Source: Bdellovibrionaceae bacterium UBA6502 (GTDB taxonomy: Bacteria; Bdellovibrionota; Bdellovibrionia; Bdellovibrionales; UBA840). Taken from it: a DNA stretch of 64,000 nt. The DNA is taken from positions 53,157 to 117,156 of the forward strand of contig DJMA01000032.1 in assembly GCA_002436415.1 (NCBI GenBank), given 5' to 3'. Positions 9,040-17,753 of this stretch are shown piece by piece. Position 1 is the stretch's first letter; each line of letters opens with the position of its first letter. Under the pieces are notes generated by a model. That model ran no database searches and had not been told where the DNA came from. It saw only the letters and a program-made list of their open reading frames with translations. The position numbers and the translations under genes are program-made.

Positions 9040-9978
9040 ATGAAAAAGTTTCTGAGCATCGCACTACTTACCTGTAGCTTATTTGCCAACGCGGAAGTAT
9101 ACGATCGAATTCTAGCTGTTGTTAACGGTGAAATTTTAACTCTATCTGACATGAATCAGTTTAAGGCTAGATTAAAAAAACAAAAATTGGCTGACGATCT
9201 TTTCCAAGCAAACCCGGAAAGCTTATTAAAAAACAAAAAGCTTTTATTAGATCATTTGATCGATCAAAAAATCGTAGACTCAGAGGTTTCTCGTTTAAAC
9301 TTAGGAATTGGCCCTGAGCAAGTAGAAATGGAAATCAACAAAATTGCCACAGGTCTTGGAATTTCGAGAGATGATTTAAGAAAGCGTCTTAAAGCTGACG
9401 GTATCGATTTTAAAGAGTATCAAGACTTTATCAAAACCCGAGTAGAACGACAGGCTCTAATTCAAAGAGAAATCACATCTAAAATTAGGATTTCAGATGA
9501 TGAATTAAAGTCTTTCTATGCAAAGAAAGCTTCTGGGTCTGAAGCCGATGCTTTCGAGTACAATCTTTCCCATATTTTAATTCAAGTAAAAGAAAATGAA
9601 GATGCGGCTAAGCAAAGAGCAATGAATGTTTATAGTAAAATTCAAAATGGCTTAAATTTTTCAGATGCTGCTTCTCAATATAGTGAAGATCCAAATTTTT
9701 CTAGTGGTGGCTTTCTTGGAGTTTTTAAATCCGGTGAATTTCTTCCTGCTTTCGAAAATGCCGTTAAAAATCTAAGTGAAGGCGGAACCGCTAAGCCTAT
9801 TAAGGTAGGTAGTAATTTTATTATTTTAAAAGTTAACAAAAAACAGATCGTAGAAAGCCCTCAATTTCTCGCCCAAAAAGAGCGCATCCGTTCTTACCTA
9901 ACTCAAGAGGCTTTTAAGAAACAATTCCAGTTTTGGTTGGTACAAAAGCGATCTGACTCAGACATTCGGATTAATTAA
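9040..9978 (+). CDS. SurA-like periplasmic chaperone/peptidyl-prolyl isomerase
   Basis: 312 residues with a clear signal peptide (MKKFLSIALLTCSLFANA) and then the SurA N-terminal signature EVYDRILAVVNGEILTLSDM. One parvulin domain follows (LSHILIQVKENEDAAKQRA, FSDAASQYSEDPNFSSGG, FLGVFKSGEFLPAFENA). E. coli SurA is about 430 residues with two parvulin domains; this one is shorter and has one. The pdxA ATG follows the stop directly. The surA-pdxA neighbourhood is also seen in enterobacteria, which supports naming it SurA-like. Confidence 0.88.
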   Translation: MKKFLSIALLTCSLFANAEVYDRILAVVNGEILTLSDMNQFKARLKKQKLADDLFQANPESLLKNKKLLLDHLIDQKIVDSEVSRLNLGIGPEQVEMEINKIATGLGISRDDLRKRLKADGIDFKEYQDFIKTRVERQALIQREITSKIRISDDELKSFYAKKASGSEADAFEYNLSHILIQVKENEDAAKQRAMNVYSKIQNGLNFSDAASQYSEDPNFSSGGFLGVFKSGEFLPAFENAVKNLSEGGTAKPIKVGSNFIILKVNKKQIVESPQFLAQKERIRSYLTQEAFKKQFQFWLVQKRSDSDIRIN

Positions 9979-10968
9979 ATGAAACCACACAGAATCGTGA
10001 TTACTACCGGTGATAGTGATGGAATCGGTACAGAGGTCACAGCAAAGGCTTTAGCCAAAATAAAACCTCTCAAGAGTTGCCGCTACATCGTATGGGTTAG
10101 TCCATCTTGCCCAAAGGCACATTTGCGAAAATTTGCTAACAACTTTGAATTGGTCAACTTTCATAACTGGCCTGAAGCGCTTAAGTATGATCATGACAAT
10201 TACAAAGAGCTGCTAGTTATCACCTCTGACTTATCCCCTGCCGTTTGGGTAGAAACCACAGCAAAAGCCGCTTTATATGGACATATTGATGCCATCGTCA
10301 CGGCCCCTCTTTCTAAAACTAGTATCCTGTCGGCCGGCTTAGAAGACATAGGTCACACAGATATCTTAAAGCGTATCGCGAGGAAAAAAGATGTGTTTAT
10401 GGGATTTTGGGGTGAAAAAATGTCGGTTGTTTTGGCCACTGCCCATATTCCAGTTTCAGAAATCTCTGATCAGCTTACAACGGCAAAGCTTTTTAAAGCC
10501 GTAAAGGCTGCGAATGCCTTAAAAGATGTTATCAACACCTCTAAAAAGCCTAAACCCGTCGCCTTAGTGGGATTAAATCCTCACGCTGGGGAAACTGGTG
10601 TAATCGGTAATGAAGAGACCAAATATCACGCCAAGGTATTAGAAAAAGCTAAGGCAGAAAACATCATTCTAGAAGGTCCATTGGTCCCAGATGTTTGCTT
10701 CCAGCCACAAGAAATAAAAAAGTATTCTATCTACGTTGCGAATTATCATGATCAGGGCTTAATCCCGTTTAAGATGCTTCACGAACAACATCGTGGAGTG
10801 CATTTAAGTCTTGGTTTACCTTTCATTAGAACTAGTGTAGATCATGGTACGGCCAAAGATATATTTAACAAAAACAAAGCAAATTACTATTCCATGCTAG
10901 AAGCTTTAAAATTAGCTACGAAGATTTGCGTGAAACCAGAATTAAAGAAAATATTAACAAGTATATAA
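9979..10968 (+). CDS. pdxA: 4-hydroxythreonine-4-phosphate dehydrogenase
   Basis: PdxA oxidises 4-phosphohydroxy-L-threonine in the DXP-dependent pathway to pyridoxal 5'-phosphate. The 329-residue protein carries the family blocks DAIVTAPLSKTSI, GHTDIL (metal-ligand His), ALVGLNPHAGETG, NYHDQGLIPFKML (second His) and SLGLPFIRTSVDHGTAKDI. The N-terminal loop reads TTGDSDGIGTE where most family members have a T-P-G-[DE]-P-A-G-I-G-P-E pattern, a visible departure near the active site. The gene is directly joined to the SurA-like gene (no intergenic base) and is followed after 10 bases by the phosphohexomutase gene. Confidence 0.95.
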   Translation: MKPHRIVITTGDSDGIGTEVTAKALAKIKPLKSCRYIVWVSPSCPKAHLRKFANNFELVNFHNWPEALKYDHDNYKELLVITSDLSPAVWVETTAKAALYGHIDAIVTAPLSKTSILSAGLEDIGHTDILKRIARKKDVFMGFWGEKMSVVLATAHIPVSEISDQLTTAKLFKAVKAANALKDVINTSKKPKPVALVGLNPHAGETGVIGNEETKYHAKVLEKAKAENIILEGPLVPDVCFQPQEIKKYSIYVANYHDQGLIPFKMLHEQHRGVHLSLGLPFIRTSVDHGTAKDIFNKNKANYYSMLEALKLATKICVKPELKKILTSI

Positions 10969-10978
10969 CGAGGTAATT

Positions 10979-12346
10979 ATGTTTAGTCCGGTTATTTTTA
11001 GAGAGTATGATATCCGTGGAGTTTATGAAACAGACTTTGACTTAGATTTTGCTAAGTCTCTAGGAAAAGCATTTGTAAGTTTTCACAATAAGAAAACGGG
11101 TAAAACAAATCCAAAATTAGTCATTGGTAATGATGCTAGATTATCTTCTCCAGCGATTGTAAACGCTTTAGCTGAAGGCATGTCTGAAGCAGGCGCGCAA
11201 GTTTTTAAAATTGGTTTAGTAACTACTGCAATGACTTACTTTACTACTTTCTTTTATGACTTTGTTGATGGCGCAATTATGGTAACTGGTTCACACAACC
11301 CGCCTGACTACAACGGTTTTAAAATCAGCCTAGGAAAGACAACTATTTCTGGCAGCGAGATTCAAGAGTTAAAAAACATCATCGACACTGAGGACTATGT
11401 TTCTGACAAAGGAAGTGTTGAAGATAAAGATATTTTTCCTGACTACATTAATCGTTACAAAGAAGAGTTTGGCGAGTTAGAAAACATCCCGGTTGTAATC
11501 GATTGTGGAAATGGTGCTGCTGGATGTGTATTGCGTGATATGTATGCGGCGGTTGGTTTAAAACCAACGATTCTTTTTGAAGAGCCAGATGGCAGATTTC
11601 CAAACCACCATCCAGACCCAACTGTTGAAGAGAATATGGAGGCGCTAAAAGCTAAGGTTTTAGAAGTTGGTGCTAAAGTTGGAATTGGTTTTGATGGTGA
11701 TGCCGATCGAATTGGCTTGGTTGACGATAAAGGGAAATTCCTTCTTGGAGACGAGATTCTTTGTTTAATGAGTCGAAATATTCTTGCCGAACACCCTGGT
11801 CAGAAAGTAGTAGCAGATGTGAAGTGTTCAGATCGTTTGTTCGATGATATTAAAAAACATGGCGGAGAACCTGTAATGTGGAACACAGGACACTCTTTGA
11901 TTAAGAATAAAATCAAAGAACTTAAAATTCCATTTGGTGGTGAGTACTCAGGTCATGTTTTTTATAACGATAGAAACTATGGTTTTGATGATGCCCTATA
12001 CGCAGGCTTACGTGTTATCGAAGTAATTGTTAAAACTGGAAAATCCGTTAGTGAACTTCTAAATGATTGGCCAGAGGCATACAATACGCCTGAAATAAGA
12101 ATCGACACTACCGAAGAGAAAAAAGTTTCCATCGTTGAGGCAGTAAAAAAACACTTCAAAGACGCCGATGGTGATTTTACGGTTAACGATATCGATGGAA
12201 TTCGCATTAGCTTTAAAGACGGATGGGCACTAGCGCGAGCTTCAAACACTCAACCAGTACTTTCGTTACGATATGAAGCAAATTCGGAAGAGAATTTACA
12301 AAAAATTAGAACACAAATTGAGGATATTATTAAACCCCTATTATGA
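10979..12346 (+). CDS. Phosphomannomutase/phosphoglucomutase
   Basis: A 455-residue alpha-D-phosphohexomutase that interconverts hexose 1- and 6-phosphates for LPS, capsule or nucleotide-sugar synthesis. The four active-site loops are present: phosphoserine loop MVTGSHNPPDYNGFKI, metal loop GFDGDADRIGLVD, sugar-specificity loop FGGEYSGHVFY, and phosphate-binding loop RASNTQPVLSLRYEA. The GEYSGH loop is of the bifunctional PMM/PGM (AlgC/ManB) type, so glucose and mannose phosphates are both possible substrates. RBS GAGG precedes the ATG. Its last codons overlap the uvrA start in an ATGA junction, implying translational coupling. Confidence 0.92.
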   Translation: MFSPVIFREYDIRGVYETDFDLDFAKSLGKAFVSFHNKKTGKTNPKLVIGNDARLSSPAIVNALAEGMSEAGAQVFKIGLVTTAMTYFTTFFYDFVDGAIMVTGSHNPPDYNGFKISLGKTTISGSEIQELKNIIDTEDYVSDKGSVEDKDIFPDYINRYKEEFGELENIPVVIDCGNGAAGCVLRDMYAAVGLKPTILFEEPDGRFPNHHPDPTVEENMEALKAKVLEVGAKVGIGFDGDADRIGLVDDKGKFLLGDEILCLMSRNILAEHPGQKVVADVKCSDRLFDDIKKHGGEPVMWNTGHSLIKNKIKELKIPFGGEYSGHVFYNDRNYGFDDALYAGLRVIEVIVKTGKSVSELLNDWPEAYNTPEIRIDTTEEKKVSIVEAVKKHFKDADGDFTVNDIDGIRISFKDGWALARASNTQPVLSLRYEANSEENLQKIRTQIEDIIKPLL

Positions 12347-14895
12347 ATAAAGACATTTTAAAGTACATCGATGTAAAGGGAGCCAGAGAGCACAACTTAA
12401 AAAACATCGATGTACGTATTCCAAAAAATAAAATCACGGTAATAACAGGCCTTAGTGGAAGTGGTAAATCTTCTTTAGCATTTGATACAATCTACGCCGA
12501 AGGCCAGCGTAGGTATATGGATGGCTTATCCGCCTATGCCAAACAGTTTTTAGACCAATTAAAAAAACCAGATGTAGATTCTATTTCAGGTTTAACTCCA
12601 AGCATATCTATAGAACAAAAAGTAAGTTCAACAAATGTCAGATCCACCGTAGGTACAGTGACTGAGATCTATGATTTGTTGAGAATACTTTTTTCAAAAT
12701 TAGGCGTAGCCCATTGCCCGGATCATCCGAATGAGGAATTAAAAGCTCAAGGTACAGAAAAAATTGTAGATCAAATCATGAGTCTTGAAGAAGGTTCAAA
12801 ACTAATTATTTTTGCTCCAGTGGCTCGACAAAAAAAAGGTGAATTTTTAAAAGAGTTCAAGGCTTGGTTTAAGAAAGGTTTTTTAAAAGCTAGGGTAAAT
12901 GGCGAGATCATAGATTTAGATACCGCCGAAAAACTTCAAAAGACCAAAATGCATAATATTGATTTGGTGGTTGATCGTATTATTTTAAAAGCCGATTCAA
13001 GGCATCGTATCAGCCAAGCTGTAGAGCGTGCTAATCAGTTTGGTAATTCCCAGATCATAGTTTTTAATATGGGTTCTGACAGTGAAACCTTGTACTCAAC
13101 AAGTAGTGCCTGTAGTAAATGTGGATTTAGTTTTCCAGACTTTTCTGATCCTAAGTTTTTTAGTTTCAATTCCCAGCGAGGATATTGTCCAAGCTGTAAA
13201 GGAATCGGAACTGTCGACATTGATGAAGATGGCGATAGTTATAATGTAGTTTATGACGATAACATCGAGTCTGATGGCGATATTGACGAACTTTCCGTTA
13301 AGTCTTGTCATGATTGTGGTGGCTCAAGATTAAGATTAGAGGCAAGAAATGTATTTCTTGGCAAAAAGAACATTTCAGATTTTAGTTTTGAACCCATTGC
13401 TGATTTAATTGAAGAACTAGAAAAAATTCCTTTTACTGAAAATGAAAAAAAGCTTTCTGGAAAACTATTAGAAGAATTGATCCAGAGACTTCGATACTTA
13501 GAAAAAATGGGTGTAGGATATTTACATTTAAACCGTCCAAGTAGAACATTATCTGGCGGTGAATCTCAAAGAATACGCTTGGCCTCACAAATTGGTAGTG
13601 GCTTAGTGGGAGTGTTGTATGTTCTCGATGAGCCTAGTATTGGATTACATCCGCAAGATCATTCTAATCTTTTAGAAATTTTGAACGAATTAAAAGATAA
13701 GGGAAATACCATTTTAATGGTGGAGCATGACGAAGAAACCATTCGAAGTGCTGATTATATTTTTGATCTCGGTCCTGGTGCCGGTAGGCTTGGTGGTAAT
13801 ATTCAAGCTAAAGGAAGTTTACAAGATATCATTAACTCCGAAACTTCTGTAACCGGTAAATTTTTGTCAGGAAAAGAAACGGCCGCGGTAATAAAAAATA
13901 AAAAGCCTGATACTTCTGATCTTTTTATTGAGCTTACTGGAGCATCTGAGCACAACTTAAAGTCTGTAAATTTAAAGTTACCTCTAAATCAGTATGTGGT
14001 TGTAACAGGCGTTTCTGGTAGCGGCAAAAGTACTTTAATCATAGATACCCTATACAAACTTTTGGCGAAGCATTTTTATTCAACAGATTGGGTTGCCGGG
14101 AAAAACACCGGTATTTCTGGTATGGATAATGTGGATCGTATCGTTAATATAAACCAGAAGCCTATTGGAAGAACTCCTAGAAGTAACCCCGCTACTTATG
14201 TTGGTATGTTTACCGAGATCCGACAAATATTCACAGAGCTTCCAGAAGCAAAGATCCGAGGTTTTAAGCCAGGACATTTTAGTTTTAACGTAAAAGGTGG
14301 TCGTTGCGAAGAGTGTAAGGGTGCCGGAAAACGAAAATTAGAAATGAATTTTATGGCAAACGTCTATGTGGAGTGTGAGTATTGCTTAGGTAAACGTTAT
14401 ACTAGGGATACTTTAAACATAAAATACAAAGACAAAAGCATCGCTGATATTTTAGAAATGACGGTAGATGAAGCCTATGATTTCTTTAAGAATCATAAAA
14501 AGCTAGAACGCCAACTTAGAACCTTATTAGATGTTGGATTGGATTATATAACGCTTGGCCAAGCCGCCACTACGCTATCTGGTGGAGAGGCGCAAAGAAT
14601 CAAACTTTCTAAAGAGCTTTCCAAGAGGTCTTTTAAAAAGGCTTTGTATATTTTAGATGAACCAACCACTGGTTTGCATTTCGAAGATATAAGAAAGCTA
14701 AATTCTTTGTTACAAAGACTCGTCGATGAAGGAAACTCGGTGGTTGTGATTGAGCACAATTTAGATATCATTCGTTCCGCTGATCACATCATTGAACTTG
14801 GACCTCAAGGTGGAAAGTATGGTGGTAATATCGTATTTACCGGTAGTCTTGAGGAGTTAAAAAAGGCCAAAACCGCTACCTCTAAATTTGTATAA
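12343..14895 (+). CDS. uvrA: Excinuclease ABC subunit A, lacking the insertion domain
   Basis: UvrA is the damage-sensing ATPase dimer of nucleotide excision repair. It has two ABC modules: Walker A GLSGSGKSSLAFDT and GVSGSGKSTLIIDT, signatures LSGGESQRIRLASQIG and LSGGEAQRIKLSKELS, Walker B VLYVLDEPSIGLH and ALYILDEPTTGLH. The UvrB-binding region (about residues 120-245) is present. Zinc ligands CSKC/CPSC (about 257-285) and CEEC/CEYC are intact. At 850 residues it is about 90 shorter than the usual ~940. The loss is between CPSCKGIG and CHDCGGSRLRLEAR, where about 130 residues in E. coli are replaced by a ~36-residue acidic linker. It overlaps the preceding mutase gene by four bases. Repair function is likely but the damage-verification geometry may differ. 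Confidence 0.96.
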   Translation: MNKDILKYIDVKGAREHNLKNIDVRIPKNKITVITGLSGSGKSSLAFDTIYAEGQRRYMDGLSAYAKQFLDQLKKPDVDSISGLTPSISIEQKVSSTNVRSTVGTVTEIYDLLRILFSKLGVAHCPDHPNEELKAQGTEKIVDQIMSLEEGSKLIIFAPVARQKKGEFLKEFKAWFKKGFLKARVNGEIIDLDTAEKLQKTKMHNIDLVVDRIILKADSRHRISQAVERANQFGNSQIIVFNMGSDSETLYSTSSACSKCGFSFPDFSDPKFFSFNSQRGYCPSCKGIGTVDIDEDGDSYNVVYDDNIESDGDIDELSVKSCHDCGGSRLRLEARNVFLGKKNISDFSFEPIADLIEELEKIPFTENEKKLSGKLLEELIQRLRYLEKMGVGYLHLNRPSRTLSGGESQRIRLASQIGSGLVGVLYVLDEPSIGLHPQDHSNLLEILNELKDKGNTILMVEHDEETIRSADYIFDLGPGAGRLGGNIQAKGSLQDIINSETSVTGKFLSGKETAAVIKNKKPDTSDLFIELTGASEHNLKSVNLKLPLNQYVVVTGVSGSGKSTLIIDTLYKLLAKHFYSTDWVAGKNTGISGMDNVDRIVNINQKPIGRTPRSNPATYVGMFTEIRQIFTELPEAKIRGFKPGHFSFNVKGGRCEECKGAGKRKLEMNFMANVYVECEYCLGKRYTRDTLNIKYKDKSIADILEMTVDEAYDFFKNHKKLERQLRTLLDVGLDYITLGQAATTLSGGEAQRIKLSKELSKRSFKKALYILDEPTTGLHFEDIRKLNSLLQRLVDEGNSVVVIEHNLDIIRSADHIIELGPQGGKYGGNIVFTGSLEELKKAKTATSKFV

Positions 14896-14917
14896 TGCTA
14901 TTTTAACGTATCATTAT

Positions 14918-14938
14918 GAGACCAAAATCTTTGGTCTC
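14918..14938 (+). terminator. Perfect hairpin after uvrA, possible weak terminator
   Basis: A 9-base-pair perfect stem (GAGACCAAA / TTTGGTCTC) with an ATC loop lies 22 bases after the uvrA stop. The bases that follow (TAACTTATT) are not a strong U-tract, so it may be a transcript-end stabiliser or weak terminator. Confidence 0.5.
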
Positions 14939-15148
14939 TAACTTATTCACCAATTTTTATTTCTCTCTTTTTATTAAATATTTTAAGGCTCGTTTCAGAA
15001 TGAAATATGCTCTATTACCAATAGCTTTGATTTAGGCTGTTAAACTATTATTCAGTTCATCAATTTGTATTCAGCGTATCAGTGCCAACTGTAAATAAAC
15101 TGAACTAGAGAGACAAAAATTGGCCCCTGTTTTGCTACTTATAGGGGT

Positions 15149-15991
15149 ATGAAAACGAAAAACTTAAAAAACCTAATTCTAAGCCTAAGCCTTCTGATCT
15201 CAAGTGTTGCTTGTAATGTTGAAATGCAATCTCAATACAATGCATCTAGTCTTTCGCAAACTCACGGAACCGACAACAACCCATGGGTAGACGGTGATAA
15301 CCCGATTAACCCAAGTTTAATCTATAACGAAGAGGGATACATCGAAGATGTTGAGCTTTTAGAATATTTAACTACTGAAGTAATTCAACCGGTTCTTGGT
15401 GATCTTACAAAGTTAGAAGAAATGCAAATCAATATCGAAAACCTTCAATACACACCTGAGAACTGTACACGTGAGACTAACAGCTACACCGAATCAGACT
15501 CTACAATCACGGAAGAATTTGCCATTACTGGAGATAACTGTGATATCAACTATTATGATAGTGTTAATCAAGAAGTAACTAACACTGGAAAAACACTTAA
15601 ATCTTATTCTGTGTTAGAAATTTTAAATGCTGATCTTAATGAAACATCGGATTTAAAATCTGCTGTTTACCAACAAAGATTAGATTTACTAAACCCACAA
15701 ACGGGTTCCAGTGTTTATAAGATTGATAATCGAATTTCATCAATAAACTTAGTATTATCTGACGCTTCTGAAATCTATTACACAAGTGAATATTCAGATA
15801 ATGGAATCATAGGCGTGGGTAAAATTAGTGTGCGTTCTCAAGAAGTATTAGTAAAAGGTGTGACTGTAAAAGGTTCTATCGAATCCTACATCGTTGATGA
15901 GTCATCACCAGTATTAAACTACTACTTCTTAAATGGTGGCCAAGTGGATGAAAGTCAGTACCGACTTACTTTCCCTGCTAGTCTTCCGTAA
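15149..15991 (+). CDS. Hypothetical lipoprotein
   Basis: 280 residues starting with a lipoprotein signal peptide (LILSLSLLISSVACNVEMQS; lipobox SVAC with cysteine at about 23). The mature protein is acidic, rich in Ser/Thr/Asn/Tyr, and has two further cysteines (ENCTRE and GDNCDI) that could pair. Much of it looks beta-rich, ending in a hydrophobic-polar strand pattern and FPASLP. I recognise no family. A GGGGT sequence just before the ATG may act as ribosome binding site. The gene is preceded by about 250 bases and the uvrA-side hairpin, so it probably has its own promoter. Confidence 0.75.
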   Translation: MKTKNLKNLILSLSLLISSVACNVEMQSQYNASSLSQTHGTDNNPWVDGDNPINPSLIYNEEGYIEDVELLEYLTTEVIQPVLGDLTKLEEMQINIENLQYTPENCTRETNSYTESDSTITEEFAITGDNCDINYYDSVNQEVTNTGKTLKSYSVLEILNADLNETSDLKSAVYQQRLDLLNPQTGSSVYKIDNRISSINLVLSDASEIYYTSEYSDNGIIGVGKISVRSQEVLVKGVTVKGSIESYIVDESSPVLNYYFLNGGQVDESQYRLTFPASLP

Positions 15992-16080
15992 TAGCACCTA
16001 AGTCCTAAGATCACCCTTGCAATGGATTGTTTTGATTTTCTTAGGTATTCTACTAGAGTCTTTAAAAATGAGAGGGAAAT

Positions 16081-16242
16081 ATGGAAGGTATAATTCTATT
16101 AATCATCGTAGCGGTAGTGGCATTAAAAAGCCCTGATGCTGATAAAAAGATAACTGATGAAAGTATGAAAGAAACTATCGAAAGAAAAATGGATAGAAAT
16201 CCTACTTCCACTGGAAAAATAAATACGGGCGACAAATCTTAA
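16081..16242 (+). CDS. 53-residue membrane peptide
   Basis: A short frame whose ATG has GAGGG four bases upstream. The protein begins MEGIILLIIVAVVALKSPDA, a single N-terminal membrane helix, then a charged tail (DKKITDESMKETIERKMDRN) ending TGDKS. Terminator structure follows 22 bases after the stop. The good ribosome binding site, helix-plus-amphipathic-tail layout and terminator make it a credible small gene, but there is no family evidence and it could be lineage-specific. Confidence 0.6.
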   Translation: MEGIILLIIVAVVALKSPDADKKITDESMKETIERKMDRNPTSTGKINTGDKS

Positions 16243-16264
16243 AACAAGTTTCAATTTAGATATA

Positions 16265-16294
16265 AAAAAACCGGCTTTTAAGGGCCGGTTTTTT
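16265..16294. terminator. Bidirectional terminator
   Basis: AAAAAACCGGC and GCCGGTTTTTT flank an eight-base loop. The A-run and T-run on either side let it work for both the plus-strand small gene and the converging minus-strand atpE. Confidence 0.88.
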
Positions 16295-16316
16295 CATTTT
16301 ACTTAGTAAGTTTCAA

Positions 16317-16625
16317 TTAACCTACGATTGCACCAGCAAGAGTGTTTGCAATCAAGAAAGCAAAAAGAACTAGTGACTCGATAAGAGCTAGACCAAGAAG
16401 CATTGGAATGAATACTTTACCTTGAGCAGCAGGGTTACGAGCGATACCGTCAAGACCAGAACGGATAGCCATAGCTTGACCAAGAGTTCCGCCAAGAGCA
16501 GCGATAGCGATTGCTAAAGCAGCAGAGAAAGCAACAGTTCCAACGTCAGTTGTGATTGCAGCTTCTTGTGCGAAAGCAGAAACAGATGCGAATGTAGCAA
16601 CAAATACTAATAAAGCTTTTTTCAT
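16317..16625 (-). CDS. atpE: ATP synthase Fo subunit c
   Basis: The c-ring subunit of F-type ATP synthase, 102 residues. Two membrane hairpin helices are joined by the polar loop ARNPAAQGK. The ion-binding carboxylate is Glu83 in ALIESLVLF, followed by Ser84; Gln50 sits in helix 1 exactly 33 residues earlier. The gene product has an additional signal-peptide-like N-terminus (MKKALLVFVATFASVSAFAQ), found in some bacterial c subunits. AGAGGAG precedes the ATG. It is the last gene of the gyrase-Fo series, and the F1 genes are 21 kb away across the origin. Confidence 0.95.
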   Translation of the reverse strand: MKKALLVFVATFASVSAFAQEAAITTDVGTVAFSAALAIAIAALGGTLGQAMAIRSGLDGIARNPAAQGKVFIPMLLGLALIESLVLFAFLIANTLAGAIVG

Positions 16626-16653
16626 TTTTTTCTCCTCTAAGAAAAATATAGTA

Positions 16654-17346
16654 TTAATGATCGTGTGACGTGGCCATGCTCACATAAACCATCGACAACA
16701 ACGTAAAAATTAAAGATTGAACAAAACAAACAAAAGTACCCAAACCATAAAAGATTACCGGGATAGCAATTGGAGTTAACTCCAAAAAGATTCCCAATAC
16801 TGTATGGTCGGCAGTCATGTTTGCCATTAGACGAATACCTAAGCTGAAAGGACGAACAATGTTTGAGATGATCTCAATTGGTAACATGATCGGCGCCATC
16901 CAAAGGATCGGTCCAAGGTAATGTTTAAAGTAAGCCATGCCGTGCTCTTTAAAACCAAGCCAGTTGTACATGATGAAAGAGAACATACCTACTGCAACAG
17001 TTGTATTGATATTTTCCGTTGCTGGAGTCATTCCAGGCAATAGACCAACTAAGTTGTTAATTAAAATAAAAGTGAACATCGCACCAAAAAGAGGAACAAA
17101 CTTTCTATGTCCTTCTCCAAATACCATATCGGTTAAGTAAACGATTAGCTCAGTGATTCCCTCAAACATTCCACGAAGACCAAAAGATCCTGCAGGAGCA
17201 ATTGCTTGCTCACCTTTTCCAAGGCTAAGTTTTCCAGCGAAAGCTAAACCAACGATTCCAGTAGCTACTACGGCTGCTGTGGCGATGTGAACATCGTGTC
17301 CTACTCCAGGGATTAACTGCGTCCAGTTAAAATGTGCTGCTGACAT
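16654..17346 (-). CDS. atpB: ATP synthase Fo subunit a
   Basis: Subunit a forms the proton half-channels against the c ring. The 230 residues include the essential arginine (Arg172 in SLGIRLMANMTADH) and the typical segments LVGLLPGMTPATENINTT and FSFIMYNWLGFKEHG, with five or six membrane helices. GAGGAA lies upstream of the ATG, and the gene begins two bases after the atpI stop. The arrangement atpZ-atpI-atpB-atpE without b, delta, alpha, gamma, beta or epsilon genes shows that Fo and F1 are transcribed separately here. Confidence 0.96.
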   Translation of the reverse strand: MSAAHFNWTQLIPGVGHDVHIATAAVVATGIVGLAFAGKLSLGKGEQAIAPAGSFGLRGMFEGITELIVYLTDMVFGEGHRKFVPLFGAMFTFILINNLVGLLPGMTPATENINTTVAVGMFSFIMYNWLGFKEHGMAYFKHYLGPILWMAPIMLPIEIISNIVRPFSLGIRLMANMTADHTVLGIFLELTPIAIPVIFYGLGTFVCFVQSLIFTLLSMVYVSMATSHDH

Positions 17347-17348
17347 AT

Positions 17349-17753
17349 TTATTCCTCAATTTCTAAGGTTTTATTTTTATAAGCATAATACCCACCAGCT
17401 ACTAGCATGCTAGGGGCCATGATGAAAATTCCAACAGCAGAGAGCCCTAAATCGAAGGATCCGCTGGCGGCCACCATATATGTAATTACGCCTAGAAACG
17501 CGTATTTAAATACAATGACACTGATAGGCAAGGCAAATGATTTTTTGAATAAGACCATCTTTAACACGAGTGACAATGTGGTTACGATCAATGCAGATAA
17601 TAACAAGCCAATATTAAAGCTAAGAACTTGATTTCCAGTCTTGCCGATAGAACCTAACAAAAGACCTATGCCTAAACCTAAGGCAATGTGGGAAATTAAA
17701 AAATAGAATATGAAATTATTGTTGTTTATCTTCATTGGATTTTGCTTCTTCAT
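17349..17753 (-). CDS. atpI: ATP synthase subunit I-like membrane protein
   Basis: A 134-residue protein with four predicted membrane helices (FIFYFLISHIALGLGIGLLL, LLLSALIVTTLSLVL, VIVFKYAFLGVITYMVA, AVGIFIMAPSMLVAGGYYA). Its place, between atpZ and atpB, and its topology match AtpI, a non-essential assembly factor for the c ring and/or a magnesium carrier. The sequence is weakly conserved, so the name rests largely on context. Start is ambiguous: ATG 17753 overlaps the atpZ end by 38 bases; ATG 17735 is an alternative. Confidence 0.7.
   Translation of the reverse strand: MKKQNPMKINNNNFIFYFLISHIALGLGIGLLLGSIGKTGNQVLSFNIGLLLSALIVTTLSLVLKMVLFKKSFALPISVIVFKYAFLGVITYMVAASGSFDLGLSAVGIFIMAPSMLVAGGYYAYKNKTLEIEE

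Noticed and set aside
13190..13320. A frameshift or deletion artefact in uvrA
   Set aside because: The frame is continuous, flanking zinc ligands are intact and the linker is a coherent acidic stretch. A natural deletion is more likely, though resequencing could decide.
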